A stretch of DNA of 35,870 nt from Nostocales cyanobacterium (GCA_004292695.1 RDXV01000033.1:1-35870); one strand, 5' to 3'; shown: positions 23,689-32,793, numbered from the stretch's first letter. Numbers and translations are program-made. Notes: generated from the letters alone by a model not told the origin.

Positions 23689-25686
23689 ATGGAATTTAAT
23701 CTTCAAGCGCCTTTTACTCCTACAGGTGATCAACCCCAGGCGATCGCCCAACTTGTAAAAACCATCCAAGCAGGTAGTCGTTATCAAACCTTACTCGGTG
23801 CAACGGGAACAGGTAAAACATTTTCCATCGCCGCAGTCATTGAAAAAATTGGTAAACCTACCCTAGTTTTAGCGCATAACAAAACCCTAGCAGCACAGTT
23901 ATGTAACGAGTTACGGGAATTTTTCCCCCATAACGCCGTTGAGTATTTCGTTAGCTATTACGACTATTACCAACCAGAAGCATACATTCCCGTCACCGAT
24001 ACCTACATAGAAAAAACCGCAGCTATCAACGATGAAATAGATATGTTGCGACATTCTGCAACTCGTTCTTTGTTTGAAAGGCGTGATGTAATTGTTGTTG
24101 CTTCCATTAGTTGTATTTACGGTTTAGGGATGCCCGCAGAATACCTCAAAGCCGCAATTAAACTAGAAATAGGTATGGAAATTGACCAAAGGCAAGTTTT
24201 AAGAGAATTAACATCTGTGCAATATAGCCGCAATGATGTAGAAATGGGAAGAGGTAAATTTCGGGTGCGGGGTGATGTTTTAGAAATTGGTCCAGCTTAC
24301 GAAGATAGAATAATTAGAATTGAATTTTTCGGCGATGAAATAGACGCAATACGTTATATTGATCCAGTCACAGGGGAAATTCTCAGCAGTTTAGAAAAAG
24401 TGAATATCTATCCTGCGCGTCACTTTGTCACCCCAGAAGAACGTTTAGAAATTGCTTGTGCAGATATCGCTGCGGAATTAAAAGCACAGAAATTAAACTT
24501 AGAAGAATTAGGAAAATTAGTAGAAGCACAAAGAATAGATCAACGCACTCGTTATGACATTGAAATGTTAAGAGAAGTGGGATATTGTAACGGTGTAGAA
24601 AATTATTCTCGGCATTTAGCAGGGAGACAAGCGGGAGAACCACCAGAATGTTTAATTGATTATTTTCCTAAAGATTGGTTATTAGTAATTGATGAATCTC
24701 ATGTTACAGTACCACAAATTCGGGGAATGTACAACGGTGATCAAGCACGGAAAAAAGTGTTAATTGATCATGGTTTTCGTCTTCCTAGTGCGGCTGATAA
24801 TCGTCCTTTAAAAGCTGAGGAATTTTGGCAAAAAGTCAATCAATGTATTTTCGTTTCCGCAACTCCGGGAACTTGGGAAATAGAGATTTCAGAAGATAAT
24901 ATTGCTGAACAAATTATTAGACCGACGGGAGTAATTGATCCAGAAATTTTTGTTCGTCCTACAGAGGGACAAGTTGATGATTTATTAGGGGAAATTAAGG
25001 ATAGAGTTGATAGGAAAGAACGGGTGTTAATTACTACGTTAACTAAAAGAATGGCAGAAGATTTAACAGAATATTTGGAAGAGAGAGGAATAAAAGTTAG
25101 ATATTTACATTCTGAGATTAATTCTATTCAGAGAATTGAGATTTTACAAGATTTGAGAAATGGTAAGTTTGATGTTTTGGTAGGTGTGAATTTATTAAGA
25201 GAAGGTTTAGATTTACCGGAAGTTTCCTTAGTTGCTATTATGGATGCAGATAAGGAAGGTTTCTTGCGTGCAGAACGTTCTTTAATTCAAACTATTGGCC
25301 GTGCAGCGCGTCATATTAATGGAAAGGCAATTATGTATGCTGATAATATGACGGATAGTATGATTAAAGCTATTGAGGAAACTGATCGAAGACGGGGTAT
25401 TCAAATGGCTTATAATAAGATGCACGGGATTACTCCGCAACCGATTATGAAAAAATCAAGTAATGCGATTTTATCTTTTTTAGATGCTTCTCGCAGGTTG
25501 AATGCTAGTGATTTAAAGGTGGTTGATGAACATATTGATGAGTTCGCTTTGGAGGATATCCCTGAGTTAATTACTGTGTTGGAAAAACAGATGAAGGATG
25601 CAGCGAAAAAGATGGAGTTTGAGGAAGCTGCTAAGTTACGGGATAGGATTAAGCATTTAAGGGATAAGATGTTGGGTAAGCAATAA
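23689..25686 (+). CDS. uvrB: Excinuclease ABC subunit B
   Basis: The 665-aa helicase-like protein of nucleotide excision repair verifies damage and recruits UvrC after UvrA loading. All landmarks are present: Walker A GATGTGKT, the beta-hairpin region [16 protein letters not shown], Walker B-like DESHVTVPQ, ATPase motif [21 protein letters not shown] and QTIGRAARH, and the C-terminal UVR motif ([16 protein letters not shown]) that contacts UvrC. ATG 23689 gives [19 protein letters not shown], the standard N terminus and length; the open frame extends 30 codons upstream without resemblance. A Uma2 gene starts 13 bp after its stop and may be co-transcribed. Confidence 0.98.
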   Translation: MEFNLQAPFTPTGDQPQAIAQLVKTIQAGSRYQTLLGATGTGKTFSIAAVIEKIGKPTLVLAHNKTLAAQLCNELREFFPHNAVEYFVSYYDYYQPEAYIPVTDTYIEKTAAINDEIDMLRHSATRSLFERRDVIVVASISCIYGLGMPAEYLKAAIKLEIGMEIDQRQVLRELTSVQYSRNDVEMGRGKFRVRGDVLEIGPAYEDRIIRIEFFGDEIDAIRYIDPVTGEILSSLEKVNIYPARHFVTPEERLEIACADIAAELKAQKLNLEELGKLVEAQRIDQRTRYDIEMLREVGYCNGVENYSRHLAGRQAGEPPECLIDYFPKDWLLVIDESHVTVPQIRGMYNGDQARKKVLIDHGFRLPSAADNRPLKAEEFWQKVNQCIFVSATPGTWEIEISEDNIAEQIIRPTGVIDPEIFVRPTEGQVDDLLGEIKDRVDRKERVLITTLTKRMAEDLTEYLEERGIKVRYLHSEINSIQRIEILQDLRNGKFDVLVGVNLLREGLDLPEVSLVAIMDADKEGFLRAERSLIQTIGRAARHINGKAIMYADNMTDSMIKAIEETDRRRGIQMAYNKMHGITPQPIMKKSSNAILSFLDASRRLNASDLKVVDEHIDEFALEDIPELITVLEKQMKDAAKKMEFEEAAKLRDRIKHLRDKMLGKQ

Positions 25687-25699
25687 TAAAGGAATTTTT

Positions 25700-26260
25700 A
25701 TGTTAACTAACATTCGCCAAATTAGTGTTACAGAATACCATAGAATGGTGGAAATGGGAATTTTTCACCCGGAAGAACGTCTAGAATTATTATCAGGTCA
25801 AATTATCAAAATGGCAGCTAAAGGAACTGCACACGAAGCAGCTATTACTAGAATACAAAGAATTTTAAATCAACGTTTGGGTGATCAAGTTTTAATTAGG
25901 ACTCAATCACCTATTACTCTTGATGATTTTTCTGAACCTGAACCAGATGTTGCGGTTGTGAAAACGAATGTTTTAGATTATGAAGATCATCATCCTCAAC
26001 CGTCGGAAGTGTTTTTATTGATTGAGGTTGCTGATTCTAGTTTGAAATATGATCGAGAAGTTAAAAATTTAGTTTATGCTAAATCCGGTATTATTGATTA
26101 TTGGGTTTTAGATGTTAATGGACGTAAGTTATCTGTTTATCGTGATCCGAGTATCACGGGTTATCAAAGTGAAAGTATTTTAGGGGAAAATTTGACAATT
26201 TCACCTTTAGCTTTTACCGGTTGTGAAATTAAGATTAAGGACTTTTTGAGGAAGGTTTAA
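25700..26260 (+). CDS. Uma2 family endonuclease-like protein downstream of uvrB
   Basis: A 186-aa Uma2 protein: the usual N-terminal helix (ISVTEYHRMVEMGIFHPEERLELLSGQII), the Asp in EPDVAVV, the Glu in FLLIEVADSSLKYD, the Lys-containing helix (REVKNLVYAKSGIIDYWVLD) and ending CEIKIKDFLRKV. AAGGA precedes the ATG by seven bases. The 13-bp gap to the uvrB stop suggests one transcript, though Uma2 genes are so common in these genomes that this need not mean a role in repair. About 70 bp separate it from another Uma2 gene of different sequence, so they are not a recent tandem duplication. Confidence 0.92.
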   Translation: MLTNIRQISVTEYHRMVEMGIFHPEERLELLSGQIIKMAAKGTAHEAAITRIQRILNQRLGDQVLIRTQSPITLDDFSEPEPDVAVVKTNVLDYEDHHPQPSEVFLLIEVADSSLKYDREVKNLVYAKSGIIDYWVLDVNGRKLSVYRDPSITGYQSESILGENLTISPLAFTGCEIKIKDFLRKV

Positions 26261-26331
26261 AGTAATTGCAAGGTAAAATTTTGGGTATGTAAGAAATATT
26301 AGCAAAATTAGCAAATCTCAGATAGAATGAT

Positions 26332-26898
26332 ATGATGGTACAATCAATAGAAAAAACTCTCACCTTAAATGAGTTTCTGCAACTACCAGAAACCAAACCT
26401 GCTAGTGAATATATTGATGGTAAAATTTTTCAAAAACCAATGCCACAAGGAAAACATAGTATAATTCAAGGTGAACTTGTACCTGCAATTAATTTTATTG
26501 TTAAACCGAAAAAAATCGCTCGTGCATTTCCTGAATTACGTTGTACCTTTGGTGGACGTTCTCTAGTACCGGATATTGCAGTTTTTGTGTGGAATAGAAT
26601 TCCCCGTGAAGCGAGTGGAGAAGTTGATAATACATTTTTGACTTATCCAGATTGGACAATTGAGATTTTATCACCTGCTCAAAATCAGACTAAGGTAACT
26701 AAAAATATCCTTCATTGTTTAAAGTTTGGTACTCAAATGGGATGGTTAATTGATCCAGGTGAGAGGACTATTTTTGTTTATCGTCAAACTCAACAAATTG
26801 AGGTTTTTGATCAATTAGATATGTTAATTTCTGTACCGTCTTTTGCTGGTGATTTGCAATTGACAGTAGGTGAGTTGTTTGGGTGGTTGTTAGAGTAA
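26332..26898 (+). CDS. Uma2 family endonuclease-like protein
   Basis: A 188-aa Uma2 member of another subgroup: MVQSIEKTLTLNEFLQLPETKPASEYIDGKI, then LRCTFGGRSLVPDIAVF (Asp), WTIEILSPAQNQTK (Glu), NILHCLKFGTQMGWLIDPGERTIFVYR and a hydrophobic C terminus (LQLTVGELFGWLLE). Two ATG codons in a row (26332 and 26335) are both possible starts. It follows the preceding Uma2 gene by 71 bp and ends about 100 bp before the hydrolase fragment. Confidence 0.92.
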   Translation: MMVQSIEKTLTLNEFLQLPETKPASEYIDGKIFQKPMPQGKHSIIQGELVPAINFIVKPKKIARAFPELRCTFGGRSLVPDIAVFVWNRIPREASGEVDNTFLTYPDWTIEILSPAQNQTKVTKNILHCLKFGTQMGWLIDPGERTIFVYRQTQQIEVFDQLDMLISVPSFAGDLQLTVGELFGWLLE

Positions 26899-27006
26899 AA
26901 ATGAGTAACCGATGGAAACAGAAACTTCAGTTTAAATTTTGTATACAATTATTCCTGATTCAACTTCAATAAATTATAATTGTGCTGCTATTACGAGAAT
27001 ACAGCA

Positions 27007-27498
27007 ATGCTGATACTTTTTATTCATGGTGTGGCAGAATCAAAAGTTAAATTTGCAGATCCTCTTAAAAAGTTAATTCAAACAGAGTTTTCCCAAAGAG
27101 GTCAAAAATTACCTCATTTTCATTCTGGTTTTTATGCAGATATTTTAAATAATAAAGGTAAAGTTTGGAATTTTATTTATCAAGATTTAGAAAAATTTAA
27201 ACAAGAAAATTCCTATGTTGATGATCAGGATATTTTCAGAGGTAAAGATTTAAGATCAGGGTTTATATCTGATTTTGTTGGTGATGCGTTTACTTACCTA
27301 AACTTTCAAAGAGGTAAGAAAATTAGACAATCAATTACTGAACATTTAGAAGATTTTATTACACATCATGCACAGGAACAAGAGTTACATATAATTGCCC
27401 ATTCAATGGGAACTGTAATTTTATGGGATATGTTGTTTTCAGATAACTTTGAAAATAATGATCTAGCTTTTAAGTTTAGGTCATTAATTAATAGCTAA
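27007..27498 (+). CDS. Alpha/beta hydrolase, apparently C-terminally truncated
   Basis: A 163-aa protein. MLILFIHGVAES gives the oxyanion-region strand (FIHG), and LHIIAHSMGTVILWDML the nucleophile elbow with Ser133. Alpha/beta hydrolases need an Asp/Glu and a His after the nucleophile; the frame ends 30 residues past Ser133, so both are missing and half of the fold is absent. It is either a 3'-truncated remnant or an N-terminal fragment. The reading frame is intact otherwise. ATG 27007 is preferred to an upstream TTG (26980). The next ORF begins one base after its stop, which suggests the pair is translated together. Confidence 0.7.
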   Translation: MLILFIHGVAESKVKFADPLKKLIQTEFSQRGQKLPHFHSGFYADILNNKGKVWNFIYQDLEKFKQENSYVDDQDIFRGKDLRSGFISDFVGDAFTYLNFQRGKKIRQSITEHLEDFITHHAQEQELHIIAHSMGTVILWDMLFSDNFENNDLAFKFRSLINS

Positions 27499-27499
27499 A

Positions 27500-27856
27500 A
27501 TGATTACAGAAAATATTTTAGATGATCAGGAAAAAAATATTGATTTAATAATTAAAAGATTGGAACAAGTTCCGGGTATGACTATAACAACTTCTACACA
27601 CAAGATTACAGATTCTATTAATGATAATGTCCCTATAACTGGTAAAATATTAGATGAAATTGACAAAGTTAGAGAAAATTTTAAATTTACAGATAGCAGT
27701 GGAAGGTTAAGATTAAGGGATAATATTTTGCAAATTCCCCATGTTTCTATTTATGATGCACAAAATAAATGTCAATTTCGCGGTTATGTAGGTTTGATTC
27801 ATGCTGATGGTTTAAGGGAAGAAATTAAATATATAAAACAGAGATATGGTAAATAA
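27500..27856 (+). CDS. Unknown protein between hydrolase fragment and Septu
   Basis: A 118-aa protein of unrecognised family. The N-terminal half is charged and helical (MITENILDDQEKNIDLIIKRLEQVPGM), the centre Thr/Asp-rich, and the C-terminal half strand-rich (ILQIPHVSIYDAQNKCQFRGYVGLIHADGL). No signal peptide or membrane segment. It starts one base after the hydrolase stop (TAAaATG) and ends 73 bp before PtuA. Its role, if any, in the defence locus is unknown. It does not look like the missing end of the hydrolase. Confidence 0.6.
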   Translation: MITENILDDQEKNIDLIIKRLEQVPGMTITTSTHKITDSINDNVPITGKILDEIDKVRENFKFTDSSGRLRLRDNILQIPHVSIYDAQNKCQFRGYVGLIHADGLREEIKYIKQRYGK

Positions 27857-27890
27857 CCGTAGATATATTTAGGAATCTCAAAACTAGAAA

Positions 27891-27899
27891 TGGTATGAT
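27891..27899 (+). promoter_or_regulatory. Extended -10 promoter upstream of the Septu operon
   Basis: TGgTATGAT matches the extended -10 form (TGn then a -10 with one substitution). It is 31 bp before the PtuA start. No -35 consensus lies at the right distance, which extended -10 promoters can tolerate. Confidence 0.35.
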
Positions 27900-27929
27900 A
27901 CTATTGTTATAGTTGGGGTAGCTAAATTA

Positions 27930-29180
27930 ATGAGAGTTAAGCAGCTAAAAATACAATTTTTTCGCGGAATTGATAATTTAACAATAGACTTTGATGAAGT
28001 AGAACCTACAGTATTTATTGGTATTAATGGTGTGGGTAAGTCAAGTATTCTTGATGCTCTTTGTTTATTGCTTTCTCGTTATATGGAATGGATAGGAGGG
28101 GTTGCTGATACTCAAGAAGTAAAAGTATTTAATGAACTGGATATTTCTAATACAAGTAATGGCACAATATTAGATATTACAATATTATCTCCCGGTGAAA
28201 ATAATTGGACAATTTTTAGAAATCGTCATGGAATATCTGAAGAATCAGGACATGAAAAAATAAGAGCAGCTTGTAAGACTATTTGGAGAAATTGGTATAG
28301 TAATATTTTGTATAATATCCCCCTAATAGTTTATTATCCTACTAATCGAGCAGTTATTGATATTGATTTAGAAGTTCCTCACAAGTCAGAATTTAAACAA
28401 ATAGACGCTTATGAAGAATCCTTAATAGGTGTAAAAATTAGTTTTTCTAAATTTTTCCAATGGTTTAGAAATCGAGAAGATATAGAAAGCGAAACACTCC
28501 GAGATTTACATGATTATAAAGATAAAGAATTAGAAGCTGTTAGACAAGCAATATCTTCACTAATTCCTAATTTTAAAAAACTGCGTGTTCGTCGTTCTCC
28601 TTTAAGAATGACAGTAGAAAAAGATGGTGAAGAATTAATAGTTAATCAATTATCAGATGGGGAAAAATGCTTATTAGCAATGGTAGGAGATTTAGCGAGA
28701 AGATTAGCGATTGCAAACCCAGGTTTAGAAAATCCTTTAGATGGTTATGGAGTGGTTTTAATTGATGAAATTGAACTACATTTACATCCAAAATGGCAAA
28801 GAGAAATTATTCCAGCTTTAACTAGAACTTTTCCCAATTGTCAGTTTATAGTTACTACCCATTCACCACAAGTAATTAGTCAAGTTAAACCCCAAGGAAT
28901 TTACATTTTAGAAAAAACTAATGATGGTATAATTGCAGAACGTCCTGATAGTTCCTATGGTCGAGACAGTAATCAAATTTTAGAAGATTTAATGAAAGTT
29001 CCTGAACGTCCACAGGAAATAAAACAGGAACTTTTAAGATTATTTCGTCTAATTGATTTAGGAAATTTAGACTCTGCTAAACAATTACGACAAGAATTAG
29101 CTGCAAAAATTGGTGAAGATGAAGCGCAGTTTATCAAAGCAGATATTTTAATGAGGAGAAAAGGACTTTCCCGTAAATGA
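27930..29180 (+). CDS. ptuA: Septu-type anti-phage ATPase, PtuA-like
   Basis: The 416-aa protein is an ABC/SMC-class ATPase of the OLD/RecF type. Walker A is GINGVGKSS (31-39), the ABC signature LSDGEKC (about 241-247), Walker B GVVLIDEIELHLHP (D279, E280), and the H-loop TTHSPQVI (H311). The start reads MRVKQLKIQFFRGI, usual for this class. Its stop overlaps the start of an HNH nuclease (ATGA), and this ATPase plus small HNH pair is the Septu arrangement described for PtuA-PtuB, in which the ATPase regulates the nuclease upon phage infection. Assignment rests on family features and gene pairing; other AAA-HNH pairs (for example within retron Ec78 loci) share it, but no reverse transcriptase is present. 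Confidence 0.82.
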   Translation: MRVKQLKIQFFRGIDNLTIDFDEVEPTVFIGINGVGKSSILDALCLLLSRYMEWIGGVADTQEVKVFNELDISNTSNGTILDITILSPGENNWTIFRNRHGISEESGHEKIRAACKTIWRNWYSNILYNIPLIVYYPTNRAVIDIDLEVPHKSEFKQIDAYEESLIGVKISFSKFFQWFRNREDIESETLRDLHDYKDKELEAVRQAISSLIPNFKKLRVRRSPLRMTVEKDGEELIVNQLSDGEKCLLAMVGDLARRLAIANPGLENPLDGYGVVLIDEIELHLHPKWQREIIPALTRTFPNCQFIVTTHSPQVISQVKPQGIYILEKTNDGIIAERPDSSYGRDSNQILEDLMKVPERPQEIKQELLRLFRLIDLGNLDSAKQLRQELAAKIGEDEAQFIKADILMRRKGLSRK

Positions 29181-29833
29181 AATTTATTCAAAAGGGTGTA
29201 GAACCAAGTAATTTATCTGCATGGAAAATTAAACAAGGCGATAAAATTCCCACTTGGAAAAGTTTTAGAAGAACTGTAGTTAAAGACCAGCTTTTAGAGA
29301 TTTTATTACAAGAACAAGGTTATATTTGTTGTTACTGTGGTGTTGCTATAGATAAAGGAAGTTGTCATATTGAACATTTTAAACCTCAAGGTACAGATGA
29401 AACTGCGAGATTTGATTATTTTAATCTGATGGTTTCCTGTCAAGGAGAAGATGAAACACAACCAAAAATTCCCGTACATTGTGGACATAAAAAAGATAAT
29501 TGGTATGATGAAAATTTGCTAGTCTCACCTTTAAGAGAAAACTGTACAGAGTTTTTTAGATATTCTGCTGCGGGGGAAATTTTACCGACACAAGAAGTCA
29601 GTAAAAAACTTGCTGCTGAAACAACAATAGAAAATTTAGCCTTGAATATTCCTAAGTTACAAAGAATGCGTCAAGCTGCTATTGATGCAGAATTAGAATT
29701 ATTAGCAGATGATGATTTTAATGAGGATGAAATTAGAAATATCATTAAGGACTATCTAGAATTAGATGATGATGGTAGATACAAACCATTTTGCGCTACC
29801 ATCATTTATTTTTTAGAAAATTTTTATTTATAA
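29177..29833 (+). CDS. ptuB: Septu-type HNH endonuclease, PtuB-like
   Basis: A 218-aa HNH nuclease of the TIGR02646-like family. It begins MKFIQKGVEPSNLSAWK, a pattern I associate with PtuB, then has a zinc-type knuckle CCYCG (C51, C52, C54), HIEH (H64 and H67), YFNLMVSC (N83, N of HNH) and HCGHKKDNW with the remaining metal ligands, then NLLVSPL. It is expected to degrade nucleic acid when released by the ATPase partner. The start overlaps the ATPase stop by four bases (ATGA), strongly suggesting coupled translation. It is convergent with the TPR gene 32 bp away. Confidence 0.85.
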   Translation: MKFIQKGVEPSNLSAWKIKQGDKIPTWKSFRRTVVKDQLLEILLQEQGYICCYCGVAIDKGSCHIEHFKPQGTDETARFDYFNLMVSCQGEDETQPKIPVHCGHKKDNWYDENLLVSPLRENCTEFFRYSAAGEILPTQEVSKKLAAETTIENLALNIPKLQRMRQAAIDAELELLADDDFNEDEIRNIIKDYLELDDDGRYKPFCATIIYFLENFYL

Positions 29834-29865
29834 ATAGCAGGTTTTAAAGTTTTGATTAACACAAA

Positions 29866-30486
29866 TCAAACCCACCCTCTCACCTGTTTATGCACCACCG
29901 CTAAATACCACATATAATCATCAATTTTATAATTATCCGCAGCTTTAACAATATACTCTTTTGCTAACTCTAAATTCCCCTCTGCTTCATAATACAAACC
30001 TAAATAAAGATGACTATAAAAATTACCCTTTAACCCTTCTGATTTTCCCACATTCAAAACATCATCAGTTGTACAATTATCTGCAAATAAATCATATACA
30101 GACCTCATAATTTTCCGAGGATCATTTTTCACAGGTAACAGAGAATTTCGTGCTGCTTCCACACCCGATAACCTCGCAATACAAAGATATCTCCACACCG
30201 TTTCTTCTACATCCTGTGCATTGACAGTTAAATCAATTTCAAATTGTTTTGCACCATCAGCAAATCTTTCTACATAATAATAAGATAAACCTCTTTGCCA
30301 CAAATAGGGAGTAATTCGATCATCTAATTTTTCTGCGGTGTCAAAATCTATAATTGATTCTTGAATTTTTCCCAATTGAAAATAAACCATCCCCCGACGC
30401 ACGTACACATTAGGGTTATTTGGTTGCTGAATAACTGTTGTATTCCAGCGTTTAAGTTGACTTTCCAAAGAGTTATTAAAAAACAT
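29866..30486 (-). CDS. TPR repeat protein
   Basis: A 206-aa protein with at least four tetratricopeptide-like helices pairs: NNPNVYVRRGMVYFQLGKIQESIIDFDTAEKLDD, ITPYLWQRGLSYYYVERFADGAKQFEIDL, a central diverged region with the 'WRYLCIARLSGVEAARNSLLP' block, and SHLYLGLYYEAEGNLELAKEYIVKAA. Intracellular, no signal peptide. It probably mediates protein-protein contacts. GAGGTG seven bases before the ATG supports the start. It lies downstream of the kinase-FGE gene on the same strand with a heptamer array between them. Partner unknown. Confidence 0.88.
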   Translation of the reverse strand: MFFNNSLESQLKRWNTTVIQQPNNPNVYVRRGMVYFQLGKIQESIIDFDTAEKLDDRITPYLWQRGLSYYYVERFADGAKQFEIDLTVNAQDVEETVWRYLCIARLSGVEAARNSLLPVKNDPRKIMRSVYDLFADNCTTDDVLNVGKSEGLKGNFYSHLYLGLYYEAEGNLELAKEYIVKAADNYKIDDYMWYLAVVHKQVRGWV

Positions 30487-30496
30487 ATATTTTCAC

Positions 30497-30548
30497 CTCT
30501 AAATCTAAATTCTAAATTCTAAATTCTACATTCTAAATTCTAAATTCA
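30497..30548. repeat. TTCTAAA heptamer array
   Basis: Six to seven TTCTAAA-type units fill the spacer between the TPR and kinase-FGE genes and end two bases before the kinase stop codon. One unit has a substitution (ACATTCT). Confidence 0.9.
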
Positions 30549-30549
30549 T

Positions 30550-32676
30550 TTAGTCCTTCCATTTAGCAGAACAAGCAACACGAAAACCATGATTTTGATC
30601 TTTACTAACTGGAGGATAATTAACCCGATAAGCAGAACGACAATAAACAGGACGATAGGACCAAGAACCACCACGTAAAACTCTACGGGGGTGAATATCG
30701 TTGTCATTTAACCATGCACTACCGTCATTTGGCGCACCAACATAGTTATCATACCAACCATCTTGGCACCATTCCCAAACATTACCATGAATGTCGTATA
30801 AACCAAAATCATTAGCTGGAAAAACACCTACATCTGTAGTTTCTTTGCGGTAAATTCCTTTATTACCATCACCATAAACATATTCACCATTGTAGTTAGC
30901 TAAATCAGTGCTAAGAGTATTACCAAAACAAAAAGGTGTAGTTGAACCTGCACGACAAGCATATTCCCATTCTGCTTCACTAGGTAAACGATATAATCTG
31001 CCTGTTTTTTGTGATAGTCTGGCGCAAAATTCCTGGGTTTCATACCATGAAATTTGTTCTACTGGTCTGTTATCACCTTTAAAATGAGATGGATCAGGAT
31101 CTAAATCTAGTTTAATTTTTGGTAGTTTAGAAACAGCTTTCCATTGTGCTTGGGTTACAGGATATTTTCCCAGTAAGAAAGGTTCTATTAGAACTGGATG
31201 TTGAGGAGTTCCCCGATCCATACTTTCTTCTTCTTGTTTTGATACACCCATTAAAAATGAACCACCAAGAATAGCAACTAATTCTAAATCAATATTATTT
31301 TCTAATTGTTCTATAAATAATGCTGCCGTTTTTTTATTACGCTGAATTTCACTGTTTTTGAATAAACCTAAAAGCATATTTCTGGGTTCTATTTTGGCAG
31401 TTTCAAATACAAAGGGCTGGGTTTTGATAACTGAAGAGTTAGCTTGACTAACTGCACTATCAGGTTTTTGAGATTGAGAATTTACCCTTGATCTGTTAAT
31501 TCCAATATTGGTAGATTTAGGTAATTTTGGTGGTGTAGGTGGTGTAGGTATTGTAGATGGTGCTGATGGTGTAATTATTGGTGGTGTAATTGGATGATTT
31601 TTATTTGTTTGCTGAACTGATTTTTGAGTTTGCCGATGATTTTGTTGAAAAGCCTTAGTTACCGACTGTCTAATTTCTTTAGCTTCCTGTTCTGTTAATC
31701 CTAAATCTAATCTTTTATTTTCTAACTTTTTCAACATTAAAGGATCAAAAATTCCTCCACTTTTTTGAGCCAAATTAGCAGCTTCTTGATAATATAAATC
31801 TCTGGGGCTAACCACTCCTGGATTTTGTAGACTGGCTGTAGATATAAAAGGTGATGAAATTGCTGTAGGTAGAGAAGGAGTAATTCTTTGTAGTTCTATT
31901 AGTGCTGCTTGGGCATTTTCATGACGTAAACTATGGTGACGACGTACCATTTTAGTTAAATAGTCCGCTAAATTATCATTGATATGAACTGTATGTTGCC
32001 ATGATAATTCTGCTGTCTGTGGATCTTCTTCAATATCCTGAGTTTTTAACCCTGTTAATGCTTGAATTGCTGTTATTCCTACAGCATAAATATCACTAGC
32101 AAAAACAGTTTTACCCCTGACTTGTTCTGTAGGCATATAACCAAAAGTACCAGCCATAATTGAAGTTTTGATACTGCCATCAGTTTTGTGGACTTGAGAA
32201 GCAACTTCTTTAACTATACCAAAATCTATTAAACAAACCTTACCATCTTCTTTTCTTCTAATTAAATTATGTGGTTTAATATCTCGGTGAATTACATTCT
32301 GGGCATGAACGAAAGTTAAAACTTCTAACACATCTGTTAATAGTTGGATAACATAACTTTCAGGGAATTTTTTTCCAGGCACAATTTCTATATTTAAACA
32401 TTGTCCTTGAATAAATTCTTGAACAATATAAAATTTACCATCTTCTTCAAAGTAAGCAAATAAGTTAGGAATTTGGGGATGTGTACCTAATAACTCTAAT
32501 ATTCTTGCTTCTTTCTGAAAAAAATCTTGACGGAAAGTATTTGTATGTTGAGATAAAAGTTCCTTAACTACACATATAGGTTTACTGGGTTTCTGCATAT
32601 CTATGGCTTTGTAGGTAATTCCAAAACCACCACTTCCTAATATTTCCATAATTTCGTAACGTCCACCTATTCGCAT
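30550..32676 (-). CDS. Ser/Thr protein kinase fused to formylglycine-generating-enzyme (SUMF1) domain
   Basis: The 708-aa protein starts with a PknB-like kinase (about 1-270): GSGGFGITYKA glycine loop, lysine in VVKEL, HRDIKPHNLI and IDFGIV. A Pro/Thr/Asn-rich linker follows (TPPIITPSAPSTIPTPPTPP). The last 250 residues are a formylglycine-generating-enzyme/sulfatase-modifying fold: ILGGSFLMG, RGTPQHPV, KYPVTQAQWK, PVEQISWYETQEFCARLS, LPSEAEWEYACRAG, DIHGNVWEWC, RVLRGGSWS and GFRVAC. Such C-terminal domains are also C-type-lectin-like carriers of variable regions in some diversity-generating retroelements. AGGTGA lies nine bases before the ATG. The kinase target is unknown. Confidence 0.92.
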   Translation of the reverse strand: MRIGGRYEIMEILGSGGFGITYKAIDMQKPSKPICVVKELLSQHTNTFRQDFFQKEARILELLGTHPQIPNLFAYFEEDGKFYIVQEFIQGQCLNIEIVPGKKFPESYVIQLLTDVLEVLTFVHAQNVIHRDIKPHNLIRRKEDGKVCLIDFGIVKEVASQVHKTDGSIKTSIMAGTFGYMPTEQVRGKTVFASDIYAVGITAIQALTGLKTQDIEEDPQTAELSWQHTVHINDNLADYLTKMVRRHHSLRHENAQAALIELQRITPSLPTAISSPFISTASLQNPGVVSPRDLYYQEAANLAQKSGGIFDPLMLKKLENKRLDLGLTEQEAKEIRQSVTKAFQQNHRQTQKSVQQTNKNHPITPPIITPSAPSTIPTPPTPPKLPKSTNIGINRSRVNSQSQKPDSAVSQANSSVIKTQPFVFETAKIEPRNMLLGLFKNSEIQRNKKTAALFIEQLENNIDLELVAILGGSFLMGVSKQEEESMDRGTPQHPVLIEPFLLGKYPVTQAQWKAVSKLPKIKLDLDPDPSHFKGDNRPVEQISWYETQEFCARLSQKTGRLYRLPSEAEWEYACRAGSTTPFCFGNTLSTDLANYNGEYVYGDGNKGIYRKETTDVGVFPANDFGLYDIHGNVWEWCQDGWYDNYVGAPNDGSAWLNDNDIHPRRVLRGGSWSYRPVYCRSAYRVNYPPVSKDQNHGFRVACSAKWKD

Positions 32677-32793
32677 AGTTATATTTCACCTAAAAACCCT
32701 ATAATGCTAACTAAATACCCAAACTTGTCTAGTATAAACCTTAGTCAATAAAATGTGTAGTTAAAATCATCATTTTACTGAGATAATTATTAA

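Noticed and set aside
26901-26972. 23-codon ORF starting MSNRWKQK between Uma2 and the hydrolase
   Set aside because: Very short, no Shine-Dalgarno, no conservation signal visible.
27930-32676. A complete diversity-generating retroelement or retron
   Set aside because: No reverse transcriptase or template repeat is in the window; the kinase-FGE gene can at most be a remote target, and Septu occurs without one.
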